A stretch of 64,000 bases of DNA from Trinickia acidisoli (GCF_017315725.1 NZ_JAFLRG010000001.1:2170001-2234000), one strand, 5' to 3'; shown: positions 47,630-56,818, counted from the first letter of the stretch. Translations and numbers: made by a program. Notes: generated from the sequence alone by a model not told the origin.

Positions 47630-48784
47630 ATGACCCAAGACTCTCTTCCTTTCCTGCCTTTCGTGCGTCCCGAGATCGACGAGGAAACGATCGCCGGCGT
47701 CGCCGAGGTGCTGCGCTCGGGCTGGATCACGACGGGCCCGCAAAACCAGGCGTTCGAACAGCAGCTCTCGGCGTTTTGCGGCGGCCGCCCGGTACGCACG
47801 TTCAACTCCGGCACGGCAACGCTCGAGGTGGGATTGCGCATCGCCGGCGTGGGCGCAGGCAACGAAGTGATCACGACGCCGGCGTCGTGGGTGGCCACGG
47901 CCAACGTGATTCTCGAGGTCGGCGCGACGCCCGTTTTCGTCGACATCGACCCCGTAACGCGCAACATCGACCTGAACCTGCTCGAAAAGGCCATCACGCC
48001 GCGCACGAAGGCAATCATCCCGGTCCATCTGGCCGGGTTGCCCGTCGATATGGATCGCCTCTACGACATTGCGCGCGCCTACAAGCTGCGCGTGATCGAG
48101 GATGCCGCGCAGGCATTCGGCTCGAGCTGGCGCGGAGAGCGCGTCGGCAAGCTCGGCGACATCGTCTCGTTCAGCTTCCACGCGAACAAGAACCTGACGT
48201 CGATCGAAGGCGGCGCACTCGTGCTCAATAACGAAGACGAAGCCGAACTGGCGCGCAAGTACCGGCTGCAGGGCGTTACGCGTCAAGGCTACGACGGCAT
48301 GGACTGCGACGTGCTCGGCGGCAAGTACAATCTGACCGACGTGGCGGCGCGCGTCGGGCTGGGTCAGCTTGCCCACATGGAGCGGTTCCTGGCTCAGCGC
48401 AAGAAGCTCGCGCGCGCCTACTTCGCGGGGTTCGAAGGCGGCACCGCGCTCGCGCTCGGCATCGGGCTGCCGAAGGCGGATTTCGACAACGGCAATTGGC
48501 ACATGTTCCAGATCACGCTGCCCGCGGAGCGACTGACGATCGATCGCGCCGGCTTCATGCAAAAGCTGCACGAAGATTATCGGATCGGCTCGGGCGTGCA
48601 CTACCCGGCGATGCATCTGTTCACGCTCTACCGTGCGCGCGGTTTCGCGCCCGGCATGTTCCCGCACGCCGAGCGCTTCGGCGCGACGACGCTCACGCTG
48701 CCGATGTTTACGCTGATGACCGAGCGTGACGTGGCGCGCGTGTGCGGGGCCGTCAACGAGATCTGCGAACAATATGGGAAATAA
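47630..48784 (+). CDS. arnB: UDP-4-amino-4-deoxy-L-arabinose-oxoglutarate aminotransferase ArnB
   Basis: PLP aminotransferase that makes UDP-L-Ara4N from the 4-keto sugar. 384 residues of the DegT/DnrJ/EryC1 family, with the PLP lysine in SFHANKNLTSIEGGALV, SGWITTGPQNQAFE, EDAAQAFGS and the C-terminal VHYPAMHLFTLYR. ATG at 47630, 108 nt after the SMR gene. Confidence 0.95.
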   Translation: MTQDSLPFLPFVRPEIDEETIAGVAEVLRSGWITTGPQNQAFEQQLSAFCGGRPVRTFNSGTATLEVGLRIAGVGAGNEVITTPASWVATANVILEVGATPVFVDIDPVTRNIDLNLLEKAITPRTKAIIPVHLAGLPVDMDRLYDIARAYKLRVIEDAAQAFGSSWRGERVGKLGDIVSFSFHANKNLTSIEGGALVLNNEDEAELARKYRLQGVTRQGYDGMDCDVLGGKYNLTDVAARVGLGQLAHMERFLAQRKKLARAYFAGFEGGTALALGIGLPKADFDNGNWHMFQITLPAERLTIDRAGFMQKLHEDYRIGSGVHYPAMHLFTLYRARGFAPGMFPHAERFGATTLTLPMFTLMTERDVARVCGAVNEICEQYGK

Positions 48785-48790
48785 GCGGAT

Positions 48791-49837
48791 ATGAGTTACA
48801 CGGAACACCGATCGGCGCTGCCGGAAGTCTCCATCATCATCCCCGTCTACAACGAAGAGGCGGGGCTGCACGCGCTATTTGCGCGCCTCTATCCGGCGCT
48901 CGACGAGATGGGCGGCACCTACGAAGTCATCTTCATCAACGACGGCAGCCGCGACAAATCGGCCGCGCTGCTCGCCGAGCAGTTCCGCGCGCGCCCCGAC
49001 ACGACGCGCGTGGTGCTGCTCAACGGCAACTACGGGCAGCACATGGCGATCCTCGCCGGCTTCGAAGCCGTGCGCGGCGAGATCGTCATCACGCTCGACG
49101 CCGATCTGCAAAATCCGCCCGAGGAGATCGGCAAGCTCGTCGCGAAGATGCGCGAAGGCTACGACTACGTCGGCTCGATCCGTATGCAGCGGCAGGACAC
49201 GCTCTGGCGCCGCAAGGCCTCGCGCGCGATGAATCGTCTGCGCGAGCGCATCACGCACATCAAGATGACCGACCAAGGCTGCATGCTGCGTGCATACAGC
49301 CGTCAAATCATCGACACGATCAACCGTTGCGGCGAAGTCAATACGTTCATCCCGGCCCTCGCCTACACGTTCGCGCAAAAGCCGATCGAAGTCGAGGTCG
49401 CGCACGAGGAACGGTTCGCAGGGGAGTCGAAGTACTCGCTCTACAGCCTCATCCGCCTGAATTTCGACCTCGTGACGGGCTTCTCCGTCGTGCCGCTGCA
49501 ATGGCTTTCGTTCATCGGCGTGATCTTGTCGATGGGCTCGGCGGGCTTGTTCCTGCTGCTCGTGGTGCGCCGCTTCGTGATCGGCGCCGAAGTGCAAGGC
49601 GTGTTCACGCTGTTCGCCATCACGTTTTTCATGCTCGGCGTGATCATCTTCGCGCTCGGACTGCTCGGCGAATATATCGGCCGCATCTATCAACAAGTGC
49701 GCGCACGGCCTCGCTACCTCGTGCAAACGGTGCTCGAAGCACGACCGGGCGACGTGCCGCCGGCTGCCACAGCCCCGGCCGTCGCCGGCGGCGTCGACGC
49801 CATGCGGCACGCCCATCCCGAGGAGCGCAACCGATGA
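48791..49837 (+). CDS. arnC: Undecaprenyl-phosphate 4-deoxy-4-formamido-L-arabinose transferase ArnC
   Basis: GT2 enzyme that moves formyl-L-Ara4N to undecaprenyl phosphate on the cytoplasmic face. 348 residues: GT-A domain with VSIIIPVYNEEAGL, DADLQNPPEEI (metal-binding DAD), and two C-terminal membrane segments (about 230-255 and 270-295). The ~40 last residues are low complexity. It starts 6 nt after arnB and overlaps the next gene by ATGA. Confidence 0.94.
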   Translation: MSYTEHRSALPEVSIIIPVYNEEAGLHALFARLYPALDEMGGTYEVIFINDGSRDKSAALLAEQFRARPDTTRVVLLNGNYGQHMAILAGFEAVRGEIVITLDADLQNPPEEIGKLVAKMREGYDYVGSIRMQRQDTLWRRKASRAMNRLRERITHIKMTDQGCMLRAYSRQIIDTINRCGEVNTFIPALAYTFAQKPIEVEVAHEERFAGESKYSLYSLIRLNFDLVTGFSVVPLQWLSFIGVILSMGSAGLFLLLVVRRFVIGAEVQGVFTLFAITFFMLGVIIFALGLLGEYIGRIYQQVRARPRYLVQTVLEARPGDVPPAATAPAVAGGVDAMRHAHPEERNR

Positions 49838-50781
49838 AGCCGCGCGCCGTCGTCTTCGCTTACCACAACGTCGGCGTCCGCTGCCTGCGGGTGCTGCTCG
49901 CGCGCGGCGTCGACGTCGCGCTCGTCGTCACGCACGAGGACAACCCGGCCGAGCGCATCTGGTTCGGCAGCGTCGCGCAAGTCGCGGCCGAGCATGGTAT
50001 CGAGACGATCACGCCCGCCGATCCGATGAGCACCTCGCTGCGCGACGCCGTCGCGCGTGCCCAGCCCGATTTCGTCTTCTCGTTCTACTACCGGCACATG
50101 CTGCCGGCCGGCTTGCTCGCGCTCGCGCCGCGCGGCGCCTACAACATGCACGGCTCGCTGCTGCCCAAGTATCGGGGGCGCGTACCGACGAATTGGGCCG
50201 TTCTCAATGGCGAGACCGAGACGGGCGCGACGCTGCATGAAATGGCGGCCAAGCCCGACGCCGGTGCGATCGTCGCGCAAACGAGCGTACCGATCCTGCC
50301 CGACGACACGGCCCAGGACGTATTCGACAAAGTGACGGTGGCCGCCGAGCAGTCGCTCTGGCGCGTGCTGCCCGCGCTGCTGGCCGGCGAGGCACCGCAT
50401 TTGCCGAACGACCTCGCGCGGGGTAGTTATTTCGGTGGACGCAAGCCCGAAGACGGCCGCATCGACTGGTCCAAGCCGGCGCAACAGGTGTACAACCTCG
50501 TGCGTGCCGTCGCCCCGCCATACCCGGGCGCATTCACCGAGGTGGGCGGCGAGCGCTTCGTCATCGCGTGCGCGCGCCCGGCGAGCCTCGAAGCCGTAGG
50601 CCGCGCCGGCCTGGCCAATTTGCCCCTCGGTCTGCACGTGAGCGATAATGCGTGCTTTGGCGTGTGCGGCGATGGCCGCGCCATCCTCATTTCCGAACTG
50701 CGGCATCAGCGCGACGGGCAAGAAACCGTCGTCACCCCTGCGCAGTTCGTCCAGCTCACTCACCGTTCCAGTCATCCATGA
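49834..50781 (+). CDS. UDP-L-Ara4N formyltransferase (ArnA N-terminal half as a separate gene)
   Basis: N10-formyltetrahydrofolate-dependent transferase, formylating UDP-L-Ara4N. 315 residues, matching the first half of E. coli ArnA: catalytic Asn/His in NMHGSLLPKYRGRVPTNWAVLNGE, and Asp in KPDAGAIVAQ. E. coli ArnA (660 residues) fuses this to the decarboxylase; here the decarboxylase is the next gene, overlapping by ATGA. This split arrangement is characteristic of Burkholderia relatives. Confidence 0.93.
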   Translation: MKPRAVVFAYHNVGVRCLRVLLARGVDVALVVTHEDNPAERIWFGSVAQVAAEHGIETITPADPMSTSLRDAVARAQPDFVFSFYYRHMLPAGLLALAPRGAYNMHGSLLPKYRGRVPTNWAVLNGETETGATLHEMAAKPDAGAIVAQTSVPILPDDTAQDVFDKVTVAAEQSLWRVLPALLAGEAPHLPNDLARGSYFGGRKPEDGRIDWSKPAQQVYNLVRAVAPPYPGAFTEVGGERFVIACARPASLEAVGRAGLANLPLGLHVSDNACFGVCGDGRAILISELRHQRDGQETVVTPAQFVQLTHRSSHP

Positions 50782-51845
50782 AAACCGAAGGTTCCGCTAA
50801 AAAAGTCCTCATTCTCGGCGTCAATGGCTTCATCGGCCATCATCTGTCCAAGCGCATCCTCGAGACGACCGACTGGGAAGTGTTCGGCATGGACATGCAA
50901 ACGGACCGGCTCGGCGATCTGACGCAGCACGAGCGGATGCACTTCTTCGAAGGCGACATCACGATCAACAAGGAGTGGGTCGAATATCACGTGAAGAAGT
51001 GCGACGTGATCCTGCCGCTCGTGGCAATCGCCACGCCCGCCACGTACGTGCAACAGCCGCTGCGCGTATTCGAGCTCGACTTCGAAGCGAACCTGCCGAT
51101 CGTGCGTTCGGCCGTGAAGTACCGCAAGCATCTCGTGTTTCCGTCGACGTCCGAGGTCTACGGCATGTGCGCCGACGAAGCGTTCGATCCGGAAGCCTCG
51201 GCGCTCACTTACGGCCCGATCAACAAGCCGCGCTGGATCTACGCCTGCTCGAAGCAACTCATGGATCGCGTGATCTGGGGCTACGGCATGCAGGAAGGCC
51301 TGAATTTCACGCTGTTCCGCCCGTTCAACTGGATCGGGCCGGGCCTCGATTCGATTTACACGCCCAAGGAAGGCAGCTCGCGCGTGGTCACGCAGTTCCT
51401 CGGCCACATCGTGCGCGGCGAGAACATCAGTCTCGTGGACGGCGGCTCGCAAAAGCGCGCGTTCACGGATATCGACGACGGCATCAGCGCGTTGATGAAG
51501 ATCATCGACAATGCGAACGGCATCGCCTCGGGCAAGATCTACAACATCGGCAATCCGACGAACAACTTCTCGGTGCGCGAGCTCGCGCACAAGATGCTCG
51601 CGCTGGCGGCCGAGTACCCCGAATACGCCGAGTCGGCCAAGGCCGTTCAGCTCGTCGAAACGTCGTCGGGCGCCTATTACGGCAAGGGCTATCAAGACGT
51701 CCAAAACCGCGTGCCGAAGATCGATAACACGATGGCCGAACTCGACTGGGCGCCGCTGGCGACGTTCGACGACGCGCTGCGCAAAATCTTCGAAGCGTAC
51801 CGCGGCCACGTTGCCGACGCCCGCGCACTCGTCGAGCAACAATAA
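50778..51845 (+). CDS. arnA: UDP-glucuronic acid oxidase/decarboxylase (ArnA C-terminal half as a separate gene)
   Basis: NAD-dependent SDR enzyme that converts UDP-glucuronate to the 4-keto-arabinose intermediate. 355 residues, with GVNGFIGHHL (NAD site), STSEVYGMC (Ser/Glu) and the YxxxK pair in RWIYACSKQL. It overlaps the formyltransferase stop by four bases. The order decarboxylase-after-formyltransferase equals the domain order of the fused ArnA. Start ATG at 50778. Confidence 0.93.
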   Translation: MKTEGSAKKVLILGVNGFIGHHLSKRILETTDWEVFGMDMQTDRLGDLTQHERMHFFEGDITINKEWVEYHVKKCDVILPLVAIATPATYVQQPLRVFELDFEANLPIVRSAVKYRKHLVFPSTSEVYGMCADEAFDPEASALTYGPINKPRWIYACSKQLMDRVIWGYGMQEGLNFTLFRPFNWIGPGLDSIYTPKEGSSRVVTQFLGHIVRGENISLVDGGSQKRAFTDIDDGISALMKIIDNANGIASGKIYNIGNPTNNFSVRELAHKMLALAAEYPEYAESAKAVQLVETSSGAYYGKGYQDVQNRVPKIDNTMAELDWAPLATFDDALRKIFEAYRGHVADARALVEQQ

Positions 51846-51887
51846 CCGCGGCTTCGCCGCGCAGCCGTCACGCCCCGAGGTTTTTCT

Positions 51888-52784
51888 TTGCCCCGTATCG
51901 TTCTAAAAATCGACGTCGACACGCTGCGCGGTACGCGCGAGGGCGTGCCCAATCTCGCGCGCATGCTCGACCGCTTCAAAGCGCGCGCGACCTTCCTGTT
52001 CAGTCTTGGCCCGGACCATACGGGCTGGGCGCTGCGGCGTGTCTTGCGGCCCGGATTCTTGAAGAAGGTGTCGCGCACCTCGGTGGTCGAACACTACGGC
52101 ATCAAGCAACTGATGTACGGTGTGCTGCTGCCAGGCCCCGACATCGGCCGGCGCGGCGCCGCCGAGATGCGTGCGATCCACGAAGCCGGCTTCGAGTGCG
52201 GCATCCACACGTGGGATCACGTCTATTGGCAAGACAACGTGCGTGCGCGCAGTCGTGATTGGACCACCGGCGAGATGCAGAAAAGCTTTGCCCGTTTCGT
52301 CGAAATTTTCGGTGCGCCCCCTGCCACGCACGGCTCGGCCGGATGGCAAATGAACGAGCATGCCTTCGAACAAATCGACGCTTGGGGCATGAGCTACGCT
52401 TCGGATGGCCGCGGACACTCGCCGTACCGGCCCGTTGTCCAAGGCAAAACGCTCGCGCACGTACAGTTGCCGACCACGCTGCCGACGCTCGACGAACTCC
52501 TCGGCGTGGACGGCTGCGACGAAACGAACGTCGCCGAACGCCTGCTCGCCGCCACGGAACGCAGCCCGCGGGATCAAGTCTTCACGCTGCACGCCGAACT
52601 CGAAGGCCAGAAGCTCGCGCCCCTCTTCGAGCGTCTGCTCGCGGGCTGGCACGCGCAAGGTCACACGTTTGCGACGATGGGCGATTACCATGCCGCGCTG
52701 GACCGCGATCTGCTGCCATCGTACCCTGTCACATGGGGTGCGATTCCCGGCCGCTCGGGCGAGCTGATCGTCCAGCCGGACTGA
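51888..52784 (+). CDS. arnD: 4-deoxy-4-formamido-L-arabinose-phosphoundecaprenol deformylase ArnD
   Basis: NodB-type deacetylase removing the formyl group before export. 298 residues, with KIDVDTLRGTREGVPNL near the start, HTWDH in ECGIHTWDHVYWQDN, and HGSAGWQMNEHA. The start is TTG at 51888 with GAGG upstream; no ATG fits. It lies 42 nt after arnA and probably ends the arn operon. A short GC hairpin (about 52809-52824) follows but lacks a U-run. Confidence 0.93.
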   Translation: MPRIVLKIDVDTLRGTREGVPNLARMLDRFKARATFLFSLGPDHTGWALRRVLRPGFLKKVSRTSVVEHYGIKQLMYGVLLPGPDIGRRGAAEMRAIHEAGFECGIHTWDHVYWQDNVRARSRDWTTGEMQKSFARFVEIFGAPPATHGSAGWQMNEHAFEQIDAWGMSYASDGRGHSPYRPVVQGKTLAHVQLPTTLPTLDELLGVDGCDETNVAERLLAATERSPRDQVFTLHAELEGQKLAPLFERLLAGWHAQGHTFATMGDYHAALDRDLLPSYPVTWGAIPGRSGELIVQPD

Positions 52785-52869
52785 CCGCCCCGCCGCTCGG
52801 GCGCTCTGGCGGCTTCGCCGCCCGCGTCGGCCCACTCGACCACTTGCGCGATAAAAACAGGAGAACCAC

Positions 52870-53331
52870 GTGCCCATTGCAGTCGACCAACCCGTCCCCG
52901 ATTTTTCAGCCCCTGCGACGGGCGGCGAGATCACGCTGTCCGGCCTGCGCGGGAAAAAGGTGGTGCTGTACTTCTATCCGAAGGACAACACGCCGGGTTG
53001 CACCACCGAGGGCTTGCAATTTCGCGACCTGTACCCGAAATTCAAGAAGGCGGGCGCCGAAATCGTCGGCGTCTCGCGCGACAGTCTGCGGTCGCACGAA
53101 AACTTCAGGGCGAAACTCGAATTGCCGTTTCCGTTGATTTCGGACGCCGACGAGGTGCTCTGCTCGCTGTTCGACGTCATCAAGATGAAAAAGATGTATG
53201 GCAAGGAAGTACGCGGCATCGAACGTTCGACGTTCCTGATCGATGCGAACGGCGTCTTGCGGCGCGAATGGCGCGGGGTAAAAGTACCGGGCCATGTGGA
53301 CGACACGCTCGAGGCTGTACAAGGACTTTGA
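52870..53331 (+). CDS. bcp: Bacterioferritin comigratory protein/PrxQ peroxiredoxin
   Basis: Thiol peroxidase removing H2O2 and organic peroxides. 153 residues, peroxidatic Cys44 in NTPGCTTEG. The usual resolving Cys five residues on is absent (EGLQF); Cys98 in DEVLCSLF could serve instead, as in PrxQ members with the resolving Cys in helix alpha-3, or it may be 1-Cys. The start is GTG at 52870 with AGGAG upstream. Confidence 0.93.
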   Translation: MPIAVDQPVPDFSAPATGGEITLSGLRGKKVVLYFYPKDNTPGCTTEGLQFRDLYPKFKKAGAEIVGVSRDSLRSHENFRAKLELPFPLISDADEVLCSLFDVIKMKKMYGKEVRGIERSTFLIDANGVLRREWRGVKVPGHVDDTLEAVQGL

Positions 53332-53663
53332 CGCGCGTTATATTGCGTTGCAATGAGTTCCCGTTCACTTCGTTTTGTTCGCTCGAGCGCCGGTTTCGTC
53401 GATCCGGTCGACGTTTCATCCGTCAGGCGCTGCGCGATGCTCGAAATCGAGCCGCTTGCTCCATCGCAACAGGAGCGGCGGCTTTTTTGTTTTTCGGCGG
53501 CCAGGCATTGCCCCGCCGCCGGCTTTTTAGCGAAGGAGCTGATCGAAATCTAGGCGAACCGGCGAACCGAAACCTGAAACGCGCAGCTTGAAGGCTCGCC
53601 CTGCGAACGAGGACCGAGCGTTCGGCCGCGCATGAGATGCGACCCGATTCTTTGAGGGAAACC
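53332..53663. other. 332-nt gap between bcp and the PIN-PhoH gene
   Basis: It contains a terminator (listed separately) about 120 nt after the bcp stop and about 170 nt of leader before the PIN-PhoH gene. A TATATT hexamer (near 53340) has no suitable -35. No plausible gene. Confidence 0.5.
53450..53490 (+). terminator. Rho-independent terminator after bcp
   Basis: Arms 53450-53462 (AGCCGCTTGCTCC) and 53472-53483 (GGAGCGGCGGCT) pair with a small internal mismatch, 9-nt loop, then TTTTTGTTTTT. Confidence 0.75.
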
Positions 53664-55469
53664 ATGCCTTTGCCTACCCCGCCCAGCAAGCTCGGCAGCC
53701 TACTGCCGCCCGATGAATTCAAGGCCAAAGCCAGGCCGGCGCGAAGCGCAAAAAAACAGGGAACGACTGGGGAGCAAGCAGAGGCGGCCGAGTATGGCGC
53801 AACCGCGCACGTCGCCGCCCCGATGGGCTCCGCCGCCAACGCGGAAGCGACACTGCGTCCGCTGCCGTCTTCGCCCGCCGTCGCCGAGCAGGCTGCCGCT
53901 ACACGCGGTCGCAAGCCAAAGCAAACTGCCGCCCTGCTGCAGAGCCCGCCGCCTGCCGTCGCCCCCGTGCAGGCCCGCAAGGACACGCCCGCCGCCGCCA
54001 AGCAGCCGTCGGAAGCACCCGTTGCGCGTGGCGTCGTCAATCCACGCTCGCGTAAGACAGCCTCTGCGGAAACCGAGTTGCACAAGCTGTTCGTGCTCGA
54101 TACGAACGTGCTGATGCACGATCCGACCTGCCTTTTCCGCTTCGAGGAACACGACGTCTATCTGCCGATGATGACGCTCGAGGAACTCGACAATCACAAG
54201 AAGGGCATGTCCGAAGTCGCGCGCAACGCACGTCAAGTGAGCCGCACGCTCGATTCGCTCGTGGCCAATGCCGGCCCGATCGGCGAGGGGCTGCCGCTCT
54301 CTCGGCTGGGCAGCCGCGAGGCGCTGGGGCGGCTGTATTTCCAGACCAAGCTCGCCGACATCGAACCCGTCGAAGGGCTGCCGCAAGGCAAAGCCGACAA
54401 CCAGATCCTTGGCGTCGTCCGTGCGCTGCAGCGCGATCGCGAGGACCGCCAGGTCGTGCTGGTGTCGAAAGACATCAACATGCGGATCAAGGCCCACGCG
54501 CTGGGCCTGCCGGCCGAGGATTACTTCAATGACCAAGTGCTCGAGGACAAGGACCTGCTGTTCTCGGGCGTACGCGCCCTGCCCGCCGATTTCTGGACGA
54601 AGCATGCGAAAGGCATGGAGAGCTGGCAGGACAACAAGACGGGCACCACCTATTACCGCGTGACGGGGCCACTGTGCCCATCGTTGCTCGTCAACGAGTT
54701 CCTCTATCTCGAGCCGCAAACGGGGGAGCCGCCGTTCCAGGCGATCGTGCGCGAATTGAACGGCAAGACGGCCGTGCTGCAAACGCTGCGCGACTATAGC
54801 CATAACAAGAACAATGTCTGGGGCATCACGGCGAGAAATCGCGAGCAGAACTTCGCACTGAACCTGCTCATGAACCCCGACATCGACTTCGTGACGCTGC
54901 TGGGCCAAGCCGGCACGGGCAAGACGCTCGTCGCGCTGGCGGCCGGTCTCGCGCAAGTGCTCGACGAAAAGCGCTACAACGAGATCATCGTCACGCGGGC
55001 GACCGTCCCCGTCGGCGAGGACATCGGCTTTTTGCCCGGCACCGAGGAAGAGAAGATGCAGCCGTGGATGGGCGCATTCGATGACAACCTCGAAGTGCTG
55101 CAAAGGACCGACGACAGCGCCGGCGAATGGGGCCGCGCGGCCACGCAGGAATTGATTCGCTCGCGCTTGAAGGTCAAGAGCATGAACTTCATGCGCGGGC
55201 GTACCTTCGTCGACAAGTACCTCATCATCGATGAAGCACAAAACCTGACGCCCAAGCAGATGAAGACGCTCGTCACGCGGGCGGGCCCGGGCACGAAGAT
55301 CGTCTGCCTCGGCAACATCGCGCAGATCGACACGCCGTACCTGACCGAAGGCAGCTCGGGGCTCACCTACGTCGTCGATCGCTTCAAGGGGTGGGCGCAC
55401 AGTGGGCACGTCACGCTTGCGCGCGGCGAACGTTCGCGGCTCGCAGATTACGCGTCCGAGATCCTCTGA
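53664..55469 (+). CDS. PIN-PhoH family protein (PhoH2-like RNase/ATPase)
   Basis: 601 residues. A basic, Ala/Pro/Lys-rich N-terminal region (about 1-135) leads to a PIN nuclease domain (LFVLDTNVLMHDP; VSKDINMRIKA) and a C-terminal PhoH ATPase domain with Walker A LGQAGTGKTLVALAAG and Walker B LIIDEAQNLTPKQMKTLVTRAG. PIN-PhoH fusions are proposed RNA helicase/RNases in other bacteria. It is monocistronic, ending at a terminator. The start is ATG at 53664. The long N-terminus is unlike short PhoH proteins. Confidence 0.9.
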   Translation: MPLPTPPSKLGSLLPPDEFKAKARPARSAKKQGTTGEQAEAAEYGATAHVAAPMGSAANAEATLRPLPSSPAVAEQAAATRGRKPKQTAALLQSPPPAVAPVQARKDTPAAAKQPSEAPVARGVVNPRSRKTASAETELHKLFVLDTNVLMHDPTCLFRFEEHDVYLPMMTLEELDNHKKGMSEVARNARQVSRTLDSLVANAGPIGEGLPLSRLGSREALGRLYFQTKLADIEPVEGLPQGKADNQILGVVRALQRDREDRQVVLVSKDINMRIKAHALGLPAEDYFNDQVLEDKDLLFSGVRALPADFWTKHAKGMESWQDNKTGTTYYRVTGPLCPSLLVNEFLYLEPQTGEPPFQAIVRELNGKTAVLQTLRDYSHNKNNVWGITARNREQNFALNLLMNPDIDFVTLLGQAGTGKTLVALAAGLAQVLDEKRYNEIIVTRATVPVGEDIGFLPGTEEEKMQPWMGAFDDNLEVLQRTDDSAGEWGRAATQELIRSRLKVKSMNFMRGRTFVDKYLIIDEAQNLTPKQMKTLVTRAGPGTKIVCLGNIAQIDTPYLTEGSSGLTYVVDRFKGWAHSGHVTLARGERSRLADYASEIL

Positions 55470-55769
55470 GCGCTCGCCGGGGCGGCGCGGCTGCCCTGGT
55501 TTTCAACGCGCTTTGAATGCTCGATACTTCAGCGCCCGGCTTGCCGGGCGTTTATTTTGGGACCGCAACATCGCTTCCGAGGTGTTCTGACCGTATCGGC
55601 GCGGCAACGCTTGCGCCCGCAACTTCAAGTAATTTATGAGGAATCCTTGCGGAAGGCCCGCCGGCAGGGCTACTATCGCCCGCAACGGCGCATGCGAGCA
55701 TGACTGATACCGCTCGCCGCCTAACGGCGCGCTCTGCGCCACGCGCCCCATGCGTTCGGTTTCAATCCC
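55470..55769. other. 300-nt gap between the PIN-PhoH and NlpC/P60 genes
   Basis: It contains the terminator of the upstream gene. The remaining ~200 nt holds no recognisable gene, and I could not place a promoter for the lipoprotein gene. Confidence 0.45.
55533..55558 (+). terminator. Rho-independent terminator of the PIN-PhoH gene
   Basis: CGCCCGGC (55533-55540) pairs with GCCGGGCG (55543-55550) around a very short loop (in practice CGCCCGG/CCGGGCG with CTTG), followed by TTTATTTT. It lies 63 nt after the stop. Confidence 0.75.
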
Positions 55770-56777
55770 ATGCTGCGACTTTGGCTTGTCGTTCTCGTCG
55801 TGCTGTCGTTGGCTGCGTGCTCGAGCGCGCCGCCTCGGGCTATGCGCTCGGGCGGCGTGTCGAACTCCGGGGAAAACGCATTCCGGACGATGCCGCCCGG
55901 CGCCCCGCGATTCGTCGATCACAGCATCGGCCGCGAAGAGATCTCGATCGAGGCGATGAGCCTCATCGGCATTCCCTATCGCTGGGGCGGCAATACCCCA
56001 GAGAGCGGGTTCGATTGCAGCGGCCTCGTGAAATACGTCGTCGCGCGCGCAGCCGATATCGACCTTCCGCGAACGACGGCCGAGATGAGCCGCCGAGGCG
56101 AATCGATCGAGCCCGACGAGATCGCGCCAGGCGATCTCATTTTCTTCAACACGGAAGGCAGGCCGCATTCGCATGTCGGCATCTATGTCGGGAAGCTGCG
56201 CTTCGTGAATGCGCCGTCGACCGGGGGTACCGTGCGGCTGGACTATCTGACGAACCCGTACTGGGCGAGACACTTCGACGGCATTCGGCGTGTGGCGCCG
56301 CCGCTCGAACGCCCATCTCCGTTCGATGCACCGACTGAACTGGCGGCGCAGCCCCCGCCGGCGATACCCCAAACGCCCGCCGAACCGCCGATGCAAGCGA
56401 CAGTCGCGGCTGCTCGCGCGCCGATTTCATCGACGCCGCCGCTAGCGAACAGTTCTAACTCGACACCCGATCAAACCGCCGCATCGCCGATGCCAAACCA
56501 GTCAGCCGCACCGGTCGCCTCGACGGCGCCTGGTGCCGCGACGGGCGCCGAGGATCCAATCGATGCGGCAGCCGACGCGTTCGAGCCGCCCCCGCCCGCC
56601 GCCGCGCAGGCCGCACAACAGGCTCTGCAAGCCGGTGCACCGCGGGTTCAGATTCAGCCGATGCCGACGGAATCGCACCTCCAAATCATGCGCGCTTCGA
56701 CGATACCGAGCGTTCAACGCGCACCGAGTTCCACCACGGACGATCCGATCGCGCGATTCGCCAACGGCGCGCAATGA
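55770..56777 (+). CDS. NlpC/P60 family lipoprotein peptidase
   Basis: Probable peptidoglycan gamma-D-Glu-DAP endopeptidase. 335 residues: lipoprotein signal with lipobox LAAC (Cys17), NlpC/P60 domain about 55-175 with catalytic Cys83 in FDCSGL and His135 in SHVGIYVG. A ~150-residue Pro/Ala/Thr-rich C-terminal tail follows that is not part of the domain. Lipid anchoring suggests outer-membrane or periplasmic action. Confidence 0.87.
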   Translation: MLRLWLVVLVVLSLAACSSAPPRAMRSGGVSNSGENAFRTMPPGAPRFVDHSIGREEISIEAMSLIGIPYRWGGNTPESGFDCSGLVKYVVARAADIDLPRTTAEMSRRGESIEPDEIAPGDLIFFNTEGRPHSHVGIYVGKLRFVNAPSTGGTVRLDYLTNPYWARHFDGIRRVAPPLERPSPFDAPTELAAQPPPAIPQTPAEPPMQATVAAARAPISSTPPLANSSNSTPDQTAASPMPNQSAAPVASTAPGAATGAEDPIDAAADAFEPPPPAAAQAAQQALQAGAPRVQIQPMPTESHLQIMRASTIPSVQRAPSSTTDDPIARFANGAQ

Positions 56778-56812
56778 CCTAGGGCGGGTTCACTCGGATA
56801 CCCGGCCCTAGG
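56778..56812. terminator. Inverted repeat between convergent genes
   Basis: Arms 56778-56788 (CCTAGGGCGGG) and 56801-56812 (CCCGGCCCTAGG) pair with one bulged C. It lies between the convergent nlpC/P60 and pit genes, 7 nt from the pit stop. No U-run on either strand, so terminator activity is uncertain. Confidence 0.35.
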
Positions 56813-56818
56813 CACCAC

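Noticed and set aside
52807..52830. GGCGG-CTTCG-CCGCC hairpin after arnD considered as a terminator
   Set aside because: The stem is short (5 bp) and there is no U-run, so it is not supported as an intrinsic terminator.
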